Position numbers and translations under genes: made by a program
Notes under the pieces: generated by a model
The model's database searches: none
What the model saw: the letters and a program-made list of their open reading frames with translations, nothing else
Told to the model about the DNA's origin: nothing
Shown: piece by piece, positions 20,273 through 28,908 of the stretch
How positions within the stretch are numbered: position 1 is the stretch's first letter
Layout of the letters: every line of letters begins with the position of its first letter
Assembly (NCBI GenBank): GCA_036389375.1
Contig: DASVQA010000132.1
Span: 30,679-94,678, forward strand
DNA length: 64,000 nucleotides
Direction: 5' to 3'
Source: QHXQ01 sp036389375
GTDB taxonomy: Bacteria; Acidobacteriota; Blastocatellia; Pyrinomonadales; Pyrinomonadaceae

Positions 20273-22150
20273 CTAGGGGACGGTCTGCGTCTGCAATATC
20301 GGCTCGGCGGCGGGCGCTGGTTGGGCGTCGCGCCGGCCCTTTGTCCAACGGCGAATCGAATCCGCGAGGATGATTACCGCCGCCGCCATCAGGAGCGCGG
20401 TAAGCGCCGTATTGATGTAGCCCTGCGCCGCCGTCTCCGGTTTGTGCGCGAGCGGCCAGAAGATGTCTGTGATTGACTGCCAGCCGGCGACGAGCGTAGT
20501 TGTGCCGACGAAGGCGAGCGGCACAAGCGTCGTCCAACTGTAACGCGCGCGCCCCGAGTTGATGATGATCGTCGTCGCCACGCAGAGCGCCACGGCCGCG
20601 AGCAGTTGATTGGCGATGCCGAACATGGGCCAGATCGTTGAGATCGAGCCTGACCAGATAAAAGCGGCCCAGCCGGTGACGACGAGAGCGGTCGTCAAGA
20701 TCGCGCCCGGCAGCCACGTCGGTTCTTCAAATTTGCGATAGAAGCGCCCGCCAAACTCGCCAACCAGAAAGCGCGCGACGCGCGTGCCCGTATCAATCGT
20801 CGTCAGGATAAAGAGCGCCTCGAACATGATGGCGAAGTGATACCAGTATTTCATCAAGCCCCGCAGCCCCGGTATGGCGTCGAAGATTTTAGCGATGCCG
20901 AGCGCGAGCGTAACCGCGCCGCCGGTGCGGCCACGCAAGTTCGTCTCGCCCGATTCGGCTTCGAGCCGGTCAATCTCTTTCGGTTGCAGATCGAAATCGC
21001 CGCCCGCGTGTTCCTGTACCATGCGGCTGTAAGCGGCGCGTTGTGCGTCTGTGCGCTGCTGCGTGTTGATGGCGAAGTAGTCGCCGGGAAAGAGCGACGT
21101 GGCCGCGATCAAAGCGACGACGCCCACGACGCCCTCCATCAGCATCGAGCCGTAGCCGATCATGCGCGTGTCCGTCTCTTTGGCGATCATCTTCGGCGTC
21201 GTGCCCGACGAGATGAGCGAATGAAAGCCGCTGATCGCGCCGCACGCGATGGTGATGAAGACGAAGGGATAGACCTTGCCCGGAATGACGGGGCCGCCGC
21301 CCGCGACAAAGGGCGTAAAGGCCGGCATGTTCAAATTCGGATGGACGACGATCACGCCGATGATGAGAAACGCAATCGTGCCGATCTTCAGATACGACGA
21401 CAGGTAATCGCGCGGACACAGGAGCAGCCAGACCGGCAAGACCGACGCGATGAAACCGTAACCGGCCATCAACAGCGTGATCGTGCCCCGCGAGAAGGTG
21501 AACGTCTGAGCCCAACTCGACTCCGCCACCCAGCCGCCGGCAATCACGGCGAAGAACAGACCCGCGACGCCGAGCGCGCTCGCCTCACCGATCTTGCCGG
21601 GGCGTATGCGGTACATGTAAAGCCCCATCAGAAGCGCGAGCGGGATGGTGAAGCCGACGGTGAACGTCCCCCACGCCGATTCCGCCAGCGCATTGACGAC
21701 GACGAGGCCAAGCCCTGCGAGCGCAATCACGACAATGAACAGGATCGCCACGCCTGCGACCAAACCTGAGAGCGGACTGATCTCCGTGCGCGCGATCTCG
21801 GCGAGCGATTTGCCTCTGCGCCGGACGCTCGCCACGAGGATCAGAAAATCGTGTACCGCGCCGCCTAGACAGACGCCGATCACCAGCCATAGCAGACCCG
21901 GTAGGAAACCGAACTGCGCCGCCAAAACAGGCCCGATGAGCGGGCCAGCGCCGGAGATGGCGGCAAAGTGATGCCCAAAGAGCACCCACTTATTCGTCGG
22001 ATAGTAATTGTGCCCGTCGTGCATCGTCTTTGCGGGCACGGGGCGCGCGTCGTCGAGTACCAGCACCTTCGCGGCGAGAAAGGCAGAATAGTAGCGATAG
22101 GCAATCGCCAGTACGCACAGCGCGCCGATGATGACAGGCAGAGCGTTCAT
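20273..22150 (-). CDS. cstA: CstA-family carbon starvation protein (pyruvate/peptide transporter)
   Basis: This 625-residue protein has about 16 membrane helices. CstA signatures include HHFAAISGAGPLIGPVLAA, AVHDFLILVASVRRRGKSLAEIA, ISSGTTPKMIAKE and TTIDTGTRVARFLVGE. Family members import pyruvate or small peptides during starvation. Length is between the classical CstA (about 700) and shorter clostridial forms. No histidine kinase pair (BtsSR-like) is adjacent. Confidence 0.92.
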   Translation of the reverse strand: MNALPVIIGALCVLAIAYRYYSAFLAAKVLVLDDARPVPAKTMHDGHNYYPTNKWVLFGHHFAAISGAGPLIGPVLAAQFGFLPGLLWLVIGVCLGGAVHDFLILVASVRRRGKSLAEIARTEISPLSGLVAGVAILFIVVIALAGLGLVVVNALAESAWGTFTVGFTIPLALLMGLYMYRIRPGKIGEASALGVAGLFFAVIAGGWVAESSWAQTFTFSRGTITLLMAGYGFIASVLPVWLLLCPRDYLSSYLKIGTIAFLIIGVIVVHPNLNMPAFTPFVAGGGPVIPGKVYPFVFITIACGAISGFHSLISSGTTPKMIAKETDTRMIGYGSMLMEGVVGVVALIAATSLFPGDYFAINTQQRTDAQRAAYSRMVQEHAGGDFDLQPKEIDRLEAESGETNLRGRTGGAVTLALGIAKIFDAIPGLRGLMKYWYHFAIMFEALFILTTIDTGTRVARFLVGEFGGRFYRKFEEPTWLPGAILTTALVVTGWAAFIWSGSISTIWPMFGIANQLLAAVALCVATTIIINSGRARYSWTTLVPLAFVGTTTLVAGWQSITDIFWPLAHKPETAAQGYINTALTALLMAAAVIILADSIRRWTKGRRDAQPAPAAEPILQTQTVP

Positions 22151-22295
22151 GAGTTGTTAAAGTCCTCCGCAGGCTGGCTCAAGGTTCTCGCGCGGGAGCG
22201 GGCGAATTATAAACGCAAGTGCGCGCGCGTCGGAAATCTATAGCCGCCCGCGCAGGCGAGCGGCGCGACGGGCGCGTTGCGCCAAACTGAGCCGT

Positions 22296-23447
22296 TCAAC
22301 CGATGATGCTTTCGGTGATCTTAATGTCGCGTGCGGCAAGGGCGGCGACAAACTCGGCGGGCGGGATGCAGCGTTCCTGTGGGCGCGCGCCGTGTTCGGT
22401 TGTGCCGCCGCGCGCCATCGTCTGCGCGATGATGGAGGCGGGGAAAGCGGTCGTCCGCATCATCGCGGAGAGACCTGTGCGCGCGTCGAAGCTGTCTATG
22501 ATGTCGTAGCGGAGCGTCTGCGTCTGTTGGTTCATCCGGCCGCGAAATTCAAGCCGGACGAGGACAACATCGGGTTCGTCGGCGGGCAGATGGCGCGTGA
22601 GCATTTCACCGAGCAGCCGGCGCGGGCGCAGGCGCACGCCGTCAAGCTCAACCTCTTCGCTCGCGGCCAGACCAAGCTCGATGAGCAGTTTGAATTGCGC
22701 GCAGTGGCCGGGATAGCGGATCGTCTTGTAGTCGAGCGTGCGTAGGCGGCCGGCGAAGGTGTCGGGCAGGGTCGAAGTGCCGCCGGAGGTCTGGAAGGCT
22801 TCCATCGCGCCGAAGGGCGCGGGAAATTCGAGCGTCTCCGTCTCGGTCATGGATTCGATCTCGATGATCTGTCCGTCGCGGATGACGCGTGCGCGCTCGA
22901 CGTACTCGTTGATCAAGCCTTCCACTGAAAAGACGATCTGATAATTGAGCGGCGGCTTCGGCTCTTGCGGCAAGCCGCCGACGCGTATGTGGAGGGCGGC
23001 CAACTCATCAAAGCGGGCCGCGCCGTGAGCGGCGAGGACGGAGACCATGCCGGGCGCAAGACCGCAATCGGGAATGATGTTGATGCCGGCGGCGCGCGCT
23101 TCCCGGTCGAGCGCGAGTTCCGCATCGACGATGGTGTTGTTGCCGCCGAGGTCGCAGAAGTTCGTGCGCGCCTCAATCGCACAGCGCGCAAGTTGCAGAT
23201 TGTGATGATAGGTGACGCAACTGATGGCGGCGTCGTGCCCGCGCATGAGCGCGATCACCGCGTCAGCATCGTTTACGTCAACTGCGACGGGCGTCAACTT
23301 GTCCGTGCCGACCGTGGCGGCGACGGCGCGGGCGCGTTCCGCATCAATGTCAGCGACGGTGACGCTGCGCACGTCCGGCGAGTTGTGCGCCAGATCATAA
23401 GCCGCGCCGAGACCCATGCGCCCCGCGCCGAGGACGAGTATCTTCAT
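22296..23447 (-). CDS. Saccharopine dehydrogenase family protein (lysine 6-dehydrogenase-like)
   Basis: This 383-residue protein has an N-terminal Rossmann fold (ILVLGAGRMGLGAAYDL, then ADIDAERA) and the saccharopine-dehydrogenase C-terminal domain. NFCDLGGNN and INIIPDCGLAPGMVSVLA are typical of the subgroup containing L-lysine 6-dehydrogenase. It probably oxidises an amino acid with NAD(P). Its start overlaps the amino-acid permease stop by four bases, so the two are translationally coupled: import followed by oxidation of the same amino acid is the simplest reading, with lysine the best guess. Confidence 0.82.
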   Translation of the reverse strand: MKILVLGAGRMGLGAAYDLAHNSPDVRSVTVADIDAERARAVAATVGTDKLTPVAVDVNDADAVIALMRGHDAAISCVTYHHNLQLARCAIEARTNFCDLGGNNTIVDAELALDREARAAGINIIPDCGLAPGMVSVLAAHGAARFDELAALHIRVGGLPQEPKPPLNYQIVFSVEGLINEYVERARVIRDGQIIEIESMTETETLEFPAPFGAMEAFQTSGGTSTLPDTFAGRLRTLDYKTIRYPGHCAQFKLLIELGLAASEEVELDGVRLRPRRLLGEMLTRHLPADEPDVVLVRLEFRGRMNQQTQTLRYDIIDSFDARTGLSAMMRTTAFPASIIAQTMARGGTTEHGARPQERCIPPAEFVAALAARDIKITESIIG

Positions 23448-25225
23448 CGCGCCGCCGTGTCCTCGCCGTTCATGCCCTTCGACGCGCCCGCCAGCGACCC
23501 GGCGATGCCGCTCACGATGCCGAGCGCGATCAAGATTAGCCCGACCAGCGCGCGCGTGTGATCGTCGCTGGCCGAATCGGTCGCTTCACGCAGCAGTTGG
23601 CCCGGCCCTGCGTCGTGCGGAATGGTAAACAAACCGATGGCGGTTAACAGGAAACCGAGCGAGGCGAGTTTGAGCGCAGAGGGTGTGCGCGTGGGCCGGC
23701 CGATCTTCTGCCCAACGGCGCTGCGCGTGTAGCCGTAGGCGGTGTAGATCGACATGCCGAGTACGAGCCAGCCGATGAAGCGCCACCACGACGCGGGCGG
23801 CAGGTAGTACATCAGGAAGAAGCAGGACGCCGCGCCGAGCAAGGGCAGGAAGTACGCGCCGAGCGGCACGCGGAACGGCCGCCGCCGCGCCGGGTCTTTG
23901 TGACGCAGGATCGGAATGCCGACGCAGACGAGGATGAAGGCAAAGAGCGTCCCGATATTCGTCAGGTCAACCATCTCGTCAATGCTCATGAAGGCGGCGA
24001 AGACGCCGACGAGCACGCCCGTTATGATCGTCGTCACGTGCGGCGTCTTGAATTTCGGATGGACGCTGGCGAAGACGGGCGGCAAGAGTCCATCGCGCGC
24101 CATCGAGAAGAAGATGCGCGGTTGACCGAGTTGGAAGACGAGCAGCACGGCCGTGTGCGCGACGACCGAGCCGAAGGCGACAATGGTGCTCGGCCACGTC
24201 ACCCCGGCGGGCGCAACGTGCGAGAGCGCCATCGTCAGTGGTTCCGCCTGTTCGTTGGCGAGTTTCTGGACGAGTTCACCATAAGGCAGGATGCCGGTGA
24301 AAACGGCCGCGATGCCGATGTAGAAGACGGTGCAGACGACGAGCGACGCGATGATGCCGATGGGCAGATCGCGCCCCGGATTTTTACACTCTTCGGCGAC
24401 GGTCGAGACAGCGTCGAAGCCGATGTAAGCGAAGAAGACGACGGCCGCTGCGGCGAGCGTGCCGTGCCAGCCGGTCGGTTGGAACGGATGCCAGTTCGTG
24501 GCCATCTTCGCGGGCGAGACGTAGTAGAGCGCCATGCCGACGAAGAAGAGCAGTACGAGAATTTTGATCATCACCATGATGGCGTTAAAGCCCGCCGATT
24601 CGCGTATGCCCCAGACAAGCACGATGGTGATGAGCGCGACGATGAGGAACGCAAGCAGGTTGAAGATGATGGCGTGACCGAAGATGTGCGGCGCACCGCC
24701 GAACGCCTCGGCGTATCCGGCGGGGTTCGTCTCGGCAAACTTCGCGGCCGTGCGATAGTCGGTCGCCAGCCAAGCCGGAATGTGTATGCCGATGCCGTCC
24801 ATCAGCGTACGGAAGTAGTTGGCCCAACTGATGGCGACCGCGACGTTGCCGACGGCGTACTCGATGATCAAATCCCAGCCGATGATCCATGCGACCAACT
24901 CGCCGAGCGTGGCGTAGGAGTAGGTGTAAGCCGACCCACTGATCGGAACCATCGAAGCGAACTCCGCATAGCAGAGGGCGGTGAACGCGCAGACAATCGC
25001 CGTGATCACGAACGACAACATGAGCGAGGGGCCAGCGCCGGGGCGCGAGGCGTCGCCGGCGGCGGCCGTGCCGACGGTGGCGAAGATGCCTGCGCCGATG
25101 ATCGCGCCGATGCCTAAGAGCGTGATGTTGAGCGGCCCCAGCGTGCGCTTGAGCGCAAACTGCGGCCCGCCGGCAACGGCTAGAATGTCGTCCAGATTCT
25201 TGGTGCGAAAGATGCCTCGAAGCAC
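23444..25225 (-). CDS. APC-family cationic amino-acid permease
   Basis: This 593-residue transporter has about 14 membrane helices. It matches the cationic amino-acid transporter (CAT) branch of the APC superfamily: LGPLNITLLGIGAIIGAGIF near the N-terminus, AFTALCYAEFASMVPISGSAYTYSY, and FFAYIGFDAVSTVAEECKNPGRDLPIGI (key blocks GFDAVSTVAEE and NPGRDLP). The GTG at 25225 has GGGAG ten bases upstream; the open frame continues to 25411 without a better start. It is the first gene of a coupled pair with the saccharopine-dehydrogenase-like gene. Confidence 0.88.
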   Translation of the reverse strand: MLRGIFRTKNLDDILAVAGGPQFALKRTLGPLNITLLGIGAIIGAGIFATVGTAAAGDASRPGAGPSLMLSFVITAIVCAFTALCYAEFASMVPISGSAYTYSYATLGELVAWIIGWDLIIEYAVGNVAVAISWANYFRTLMDGIGIHIPAWLATDYRTAAKFAETNPAGYAEAFGGAPHIFGHAIIFNLLAFLIVALITIVLVWGIRESAGFNAIMVMIKILVLLFFVGMALYYVSPAKMATNWHPFQPTGWHGTLAAAAVVFFAYIGFDAVSTVAEECKNPGRDLPIGIIASLVVCTVFYIGIAAVFTGILPYGELVQKLANEQAEPLTMALSHVAPAGVTWPSTIVAFGSVVAHTAVLLVFQLGQPRIFFSMARDGLLPPVFASVHPKFKTPHVTTIITGVLVGVFAAFMSIDEMVDLTNIGTLFAFILVCVGIPILRHKDPARRRPFRVPLGAYFLPLLGAASCFFLMYYLPPASWWRFIGWLVLGMSIYTAYGYTRSAVGQKIGRPTRTPSALKLASLGFLLTAIGLFTIPHDAGPGQLLREATDSASDDHTRALVGLILIALGIVSGIAGSLAGASKGMNGEDTAAR

Positions 25226-25462
25226 GAGCGTTCGTCTCCCGGAAAGTGGGTTTGTGATTACAAGGTGCTTGTGATCAGACCTGCGCTTGACTTGGTGGCG
25301 CGCAGTTTGGCACACCGGCGCACGCGAGCGCAACAAAAACGGCGGCGCGCGCCAGTGCTCATCGGTGCGCCCGCGCCGCGCTCTATTGACTACGTCGCCT
25401 GTTTCATCCAAAATTCAGCCTCCTCGTAATGCCATCCTGTGCTTAAAGAGGCTCGTAAGCTC

Positions 25463-26209
25463 ATGGCGTCCGTCGAAACTACGCAAAAGGGCCGGCCGCG
25501 CGATCTTCCTTTTGCCGTCTATAAACAGCAGCAGGCGGAAATTTCCCGCCGCCGGCTCTATCCGATCACGGCCTTCTATACTGCTTTTTCGGCGCTCGTG
25601 TTGTGGCTGGCGCTGCGCTCGCCGCATCCTTACGTGGGCCTCGCCTGCTATCTGGCCGGCATTCCGGTCTGGATGCTGGTGGAGTATTTTTTCCACCGCT
25701 TCATCCTGCACGGCCGGTTCAAGCAGTCCAAGAAGTGGTGGAAGAAATTCTACACGGGCCTCGCGCACAAGTATCTCGACCCGCTCCACTGGGAACATCA
25801 CGAACGCCCCTTCGACGGCTTACACATGAGCGGTCAATTGCGCGACCTGCTGCCGCTCTTTCTGGTGGCCGTGCCCGTCAGTTTTCTCTTTCCCGTTTAC
25901 ACACTGCCGATGGTGTTAGCCGCGACCGCGCAGGGCTACGTGGCGGAAGAATGGGTGCATCACTGCGTCCACTTCTACAACTTCCGCAATCCCTACATCA
26001 GGTACATGAAGAAGCACCATTTCTATCATCACACCTCACACGGCATGACGCGCGGCTTCGGGACGAGCAGCGGCGTGTGTGACGTGATCTTCCAGACCCG
26101 TTATCCCGCAGCGGTGCGCGAGCGCATGTATGGCCGGGGGCGCAGTGCGCGCAGCCGCAGCAACCGGCCGGCGGAACTCGACACCACCACGCGGACATCC
26201 ACACCATGA
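25463..26209 (+). CDS. Fatty acid hydroxylase/sterol desaturase family protein
   Basis: This 248-residue membrane protein has about four hydrophobic helices and a di-iron histidine set: FFHRFILH, LHWEHHERPFDGLH, WVHHCVHFYNF and KKHHFYHHTSHG. This is the FA_hydroxylase superfamily, whose members oxygenate or desaturate lipids. The ATG at 25463 follows AAAGAGG by 11 bases; a GTG at 25439 is an alternative. The C-terminal 30 residues are Arg/Ser-rich and variable. It overlaps the SDR gene by four bases, so a paired lipid oxidation or reduction step is plausible. Confidence 0.85.
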   Translation: MASVETTQKGRPRDLPFAVYKQQQAEISRRRLYPITAFYTAFSALVLWLALRSPHPYVGLACYLAGIPVWMLVEYFFHRFILHGRFKQSKKWWKKFYTGLAHKYLDPLHWEHHERPFDGLHMSGQLRDLLPLFLVAVPVSFLFPVYTLPMVLAATAQGYVAEEWVHHCVHFYNFRNPYIRYMKKHHFYHHTSHGMTRGFGTSSGVCDVIFQTRYPAAVRERMYGRGRSARSRSNRPAELDTTTRTSTP

Positions 26210-26988
26210 CGCGGCCCGGAAGCTACGCCCTCGTCACCGGCGCTTCGACGGGTCTCGGCAAGTTCTTCGCCCGCGCGCTCGCGGCGCGCAAGCAGAACTT
26301 AATCCTCGTAGCCAGAACGCAGGCCAAACTCGAAGCCTTAGCCGATGAGTTAAGGGCGGCGCACGGCGTCACGGTCGCGCCGCTCTCGTTCGATCTGGCC
26401 GCGCCGCGTGCGGGTCAAGAACTTGCCGCGCAACTGCGCGCACGCGAACTCGCCGTCGAGTTGCTGGTCAATAACGCCGGCTTCGGGCTGCGCGGAAAAT
26501 TCTGGACGCTATCGTTGGCGAGCCAGTTGGAGATGCTCAATCTGCATAACGCGGCGGTGGTCGAACTGACGTATGAGCTTTTGCCGCCCATGCTCGCGGC
26601 CGAGCGCGGCGGCATCATCAACGTCTCCTCGCTCGCCGGCTTCCAGCCGATCCCTTTCGCGGCGCTCTATTCTGCTACCAAAGCTTTCCTCACTACGTTC
26701 TCGATGGCGCTGCGCGAGGAGTTGCGCCCGACCGGCGTCAAAGTCGTCACGTTGTGTCCGGGCCGGCTGCGGGCTGACCCGGAAGCGGCGGGCGACGAGA
26801 CCAAGCGGCAAAAAGTTCCCGGCGGTGAACAAGGGCATGCGGAGGTCGTGAAAGAAGCATTAGCCAAACTCGATAGCGGCGGCGGGCTGGTCATTCCCGG
26901 TCGTGTGAATCGCTGGATGATGCGCGGGCAGCGCCTGATCCCGCCGAACGCCGTGCCCAAGATCGTGGCCCGAATGTCCAAGTCATAA
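26206..26988 (+). CDS. Short-chain dehydrogenase/reductase
   Basis: This is a 260-residue classical SDR. It has the nucleotide motif TGASTGLG (residues 11-18), NNAG, the catalytic Ser in NVSSLAG, and YSATK (Tyr and Lys). The ARTQAKL region after the second strand favours NADP. It starts in a four-base overlap with the hydroxylase gene. Substrate is unknown; the family resemblance is to DltE/YqjQ-like lipid- or keto-reducing SDRs. Confidence 0.88.
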   Translation: MTRPGSYALVTGASTGLGKFFARALAARKQNLILVARTQAKLEALADELRAAHGVTVAPLSFDLAAPRAGQELAAQLRARELAVELLVNNAGFGLRGKFWTLSLASQLEMLNLHNAAVVELTYELLPPMLAAERGGIINVSSLAGFQPIPFAALYSATKAFLTTFSMALREELRPTGVKVVTLCPGRLRADPEAAGDETKRQKVPGGEQGHAEVVKEALAKLDSGGGLVIPGRVNRWMMRGQRLIPPNAVPKIVARMSKS

Positions 26989-27056
26989 AAAGCTAATTAT
27001 AATGGCGCAGCCCCGGTTTGACTCTGCCGCCGAAGGGATAAGCGTTAAGCACCGTC

Positions 27057-27818
27057 ATGTCGGAACGTCGTCCTGAACAGCCCCGCGTGGTGTATGAGCA
27101 GCTTGACACCGCGTTTGTCAGTCTGCCTGCGCTCTTGCGCTACCTGCAACAGCGCGACTTTACGGGGCGCGTTCACGTCGAACTGGACGAGTACGACGGC
27201 GACATCTATCTCGCCGGCCGCAACCGGCTGGAAGCCTGCGAGCGCGACCACGCGACGGGGCGCGCGGAGGCGGGCGAGGCGGCGTTGCAGCGCCTGCTGG
27301 TGCGTGCGCGCGAAGAGGGCGGCGTGGTCAGCGTCTACGAACATGCGGTGACGGAATCGTTCGACGAGTTGCGCCCGCAAACTATTCAGGCGGGCGTGCT
27401 GGCGCAGGACGATCTAGACCGGCGCACGGTCTTACAGTTGAGCGGCGACGTGATCGCGGCGGTCGAGCGCGCGGTGCTCGCCTCGTCGCCGGAGAGTTTC
27501 GCGGCGCACTTTCGGGCCGCGCGCGCTGAACTGGCGGACGATTATCCGTTTCTCACCTCGCTCGGCGCGTGCGTCGAGTATGTGGCGGGCGAGGCGCGCC
27601 TGAGTCGGCAGACAAATATCAATCAGTTCGTCGAAGGCGTGTGTCTTGCGCTGGGGCGCGTAGTGGCGCGCGTGGCGGCGCTCGACGCGGAGGGGCGCGG
27701 CGTGCGGCGCGAGGTGGCGCGCGAGTTGGCGGCGTTGCAGGAGCGGCGGCCCAAGGCGCTCGCGCGGTTTCGCTTCGCCGCGCAGCTTGAGCGCATTGCG
27801 GGCTTGCGCTGGACGTGA
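27057..27818 (+). CDS. Protein of unknown function with a DUF4388-like N-terminal region
   Basis: This 253-residue soluble protein is not recognised with certainty. The N-terminal half (FVSLPALLRYLQQRDFTGRV, then DGDIYLAGRNRLEA) resembles the PATAN/DUF4388 fold that appears in bacterial signalling proteins. The C-terminal half is helical and Arg/Ala-rich. There is no signal peptide, membrane helix or cysteine cluster except one Cys. It stands alone between the SDR and methyltransferase genes. Confidence 0.7.
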   Translation: MSERRPEQPRVVYEQLDTAFVSLPALLRYLQQRDFTGRVHVELDEYDGDIYLAGRNRLEACERDHATGRAEAGEAALQRLLVRAREEGGVVSVYEHAVTESFDELRPQTIQAGVLAQDDLDRRTVLQLSGDVIAAVERAVLASSPESFAAHFRAARAELADDYPFLTSLGACVEYVAGEARLSRQTNINQFVEGVCLALGRVVARVAALDAEGRGVRREVARELAALQERRPKALARFRFAAQLERIAGLRWT

Positions 27819-27822
27819 AGAA

Positions 27823-27909
27823 AACAGTGCCGAGTGACGAGTGACCGGTGACGAGTTACAATACTTGGCAGCGCCGGGCACTCGCCACCTGTCACCTGTT
27901 AATGCTGTT
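27823..27909. repeat. Inverted-arm repeat of GTGACGA-type words (copy 1)
   Basis: The left arm (from AACAG at 27823) runs GTGCCGAGTGACGAGTGACC then GGTGACGAG. The right arm (GGGCACTCGCCACCTGTCACCTG, ending CTGTT at 27909) is an imperfect reverse complement. The right arm stops directly before the ATG at 27910. Related elements lie at 36881 and 56717. Confidence 0.75.
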
Positions 27910-28791
27910 ATGAGTTTACTGAACTCGATTCCTTTTTCGCGGATGTTGGATTCGCGCCTGCTGCGCGGCCGTGCGGTGGGCCGGCGCGAGCGCGTCTTCT
28001 CGAACTTTGACGAGGAGCGGATTTTAAGAAACTACATCGCCGACCTGCTGCCGGCCGGGCGCAGACACACGGCGGTCGATCTGGGTGCGGGCGATGGCAT
28101 CAGGCATTCAAACACGCACGCGCTGTTTGCGGCCGGTTGGGCGGGGCTGGCGGTCGAGGCCGACAGCCGGCGCGCTTACCGGCTGGCGCGCACTTACCGC
28201 AAACACCCGCGCGTCTATGTCTCGCGTTGCCGGGTGACGCCGCACAACGTCGTCGCGCTGCTTGAGGCTTACGAGCTAGAGCCGGAGTTCGACGTGCTCA
28301 GTCTCGACATAGACAGTTACGATTACTGGGTCTTGGATGCCCTGCTCGCGCGCTTTCGCCCGCGCCTCATCGTCACCGAGATCAACGAGAAGATTCCGCC
28401 GCCGATCAAGTTCGTCGTCAAATACGATGCCGACTTCCAACTGCGCCATCACTTCTACGGCTACAGCATCGAGAGCCTCACGGAGCTATGTGCGCGCCAC
28501 GCCTATGCGCTGCTGGAACTTGAGTACAACAACGCCTTCCTCGCGCCCGCCGAGCTTGCGCCGGCGAGCCGGACGGCGATGGAAGCATACCGGCGCGGCT
28601 ATCTTGAGCGCGCCGACCGGCAGGCCAAATTCTGGTTGAATCACGACATGGAAATTCTGCACACGCTCAGCCCCACGGCCGGCGTCGAATTTCTCCAACG
28701 CTTCTTCGCGCGCCATGAGGGCAAGTACGAGATCGGTCTGCCCGCGCCCGTGCAGACGGAAGCAGATGTCTGCGCGTTAAGCGAGGTTTAA
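27910..28791 (+). CDS. FkbM-type SAM-dependent methyltransferase
   Basis: This 293-residue protein has a class I methyltransferase core: TAVDLGAGDGIRHSN (motif I), LAVEADSRRAYRL (acidic residue binding SAM) and VLSLDIDSYDYWVLDAL, a block typical of FkbM-like enzymes. The C-terminal helical tail (YLERADRQAKFW) is of unknown role. The open frame reaches upstream to 27841, but that part is the repeat element; the ATG at 27910 is the natural start. Substrate unknown, perhaps a glycan or lipid. Confidence 0.8.
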   Translation: MSLLNSIPFSRMLDSRLLRGRAVGRRERVFSNFDEERILRNYIADLLPAGRRHTAVDLGAGDGIRHSNTHALFAAGWAGLAVEADSRRAYRLARTYRKHPRVYVSRCRVTPHNVVALLEAYELEPEFDVLSLDIDSYDYWVLDALLARFRPRLIVTEINEKIPPPIKFVVKYDADFQLRHHFYGYSIESLTELCARHAYALLELEYNNAFLAPAELAPASRTAMEAYRRGYLERADRQAKFWLNHDMEILHTLSPTAGVEFLQRFFARHEGKYEIGLPAPVQTEADVCALSEV

Positions 28792-28807
28792 GCTTTAAGG
28801 CTTGAAC

Positions 28808-28872
28808 CCTAAAGACAGAAAGAGCACAAAGGTGATCGACTGATCCGCCTTTGTGCTCTTTCTGTCTTTAGG
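28808..28872. terminator. Perfect 25-bp inverted repeat between convergent genes
   Basis: CCTAAAGACAGAAAGAGCAC and the following five bases (28808-28832) pair perfectly with 28848-28872, leaving a 15-base loop. It lies between the methyltransferase stop and the rhodanese stop. It probably acts as a bidirectional terminator; a stem this long and perfect is unusual for that role. Confidence 0.6.
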
Positions 28873-28908
28873 AGTTAATGCGCTTCGCGGTAATGCGCTT
28901 GCCTGCGC

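Noticed and set aside
23900..25117. Open frame of 405 codons antisense to the amino-acid permease
   Set aside because: Composition is almost only charged residues and Gly/Val, typical of the complement of membrane-helix codons. The permease on the other strand is clearly real.
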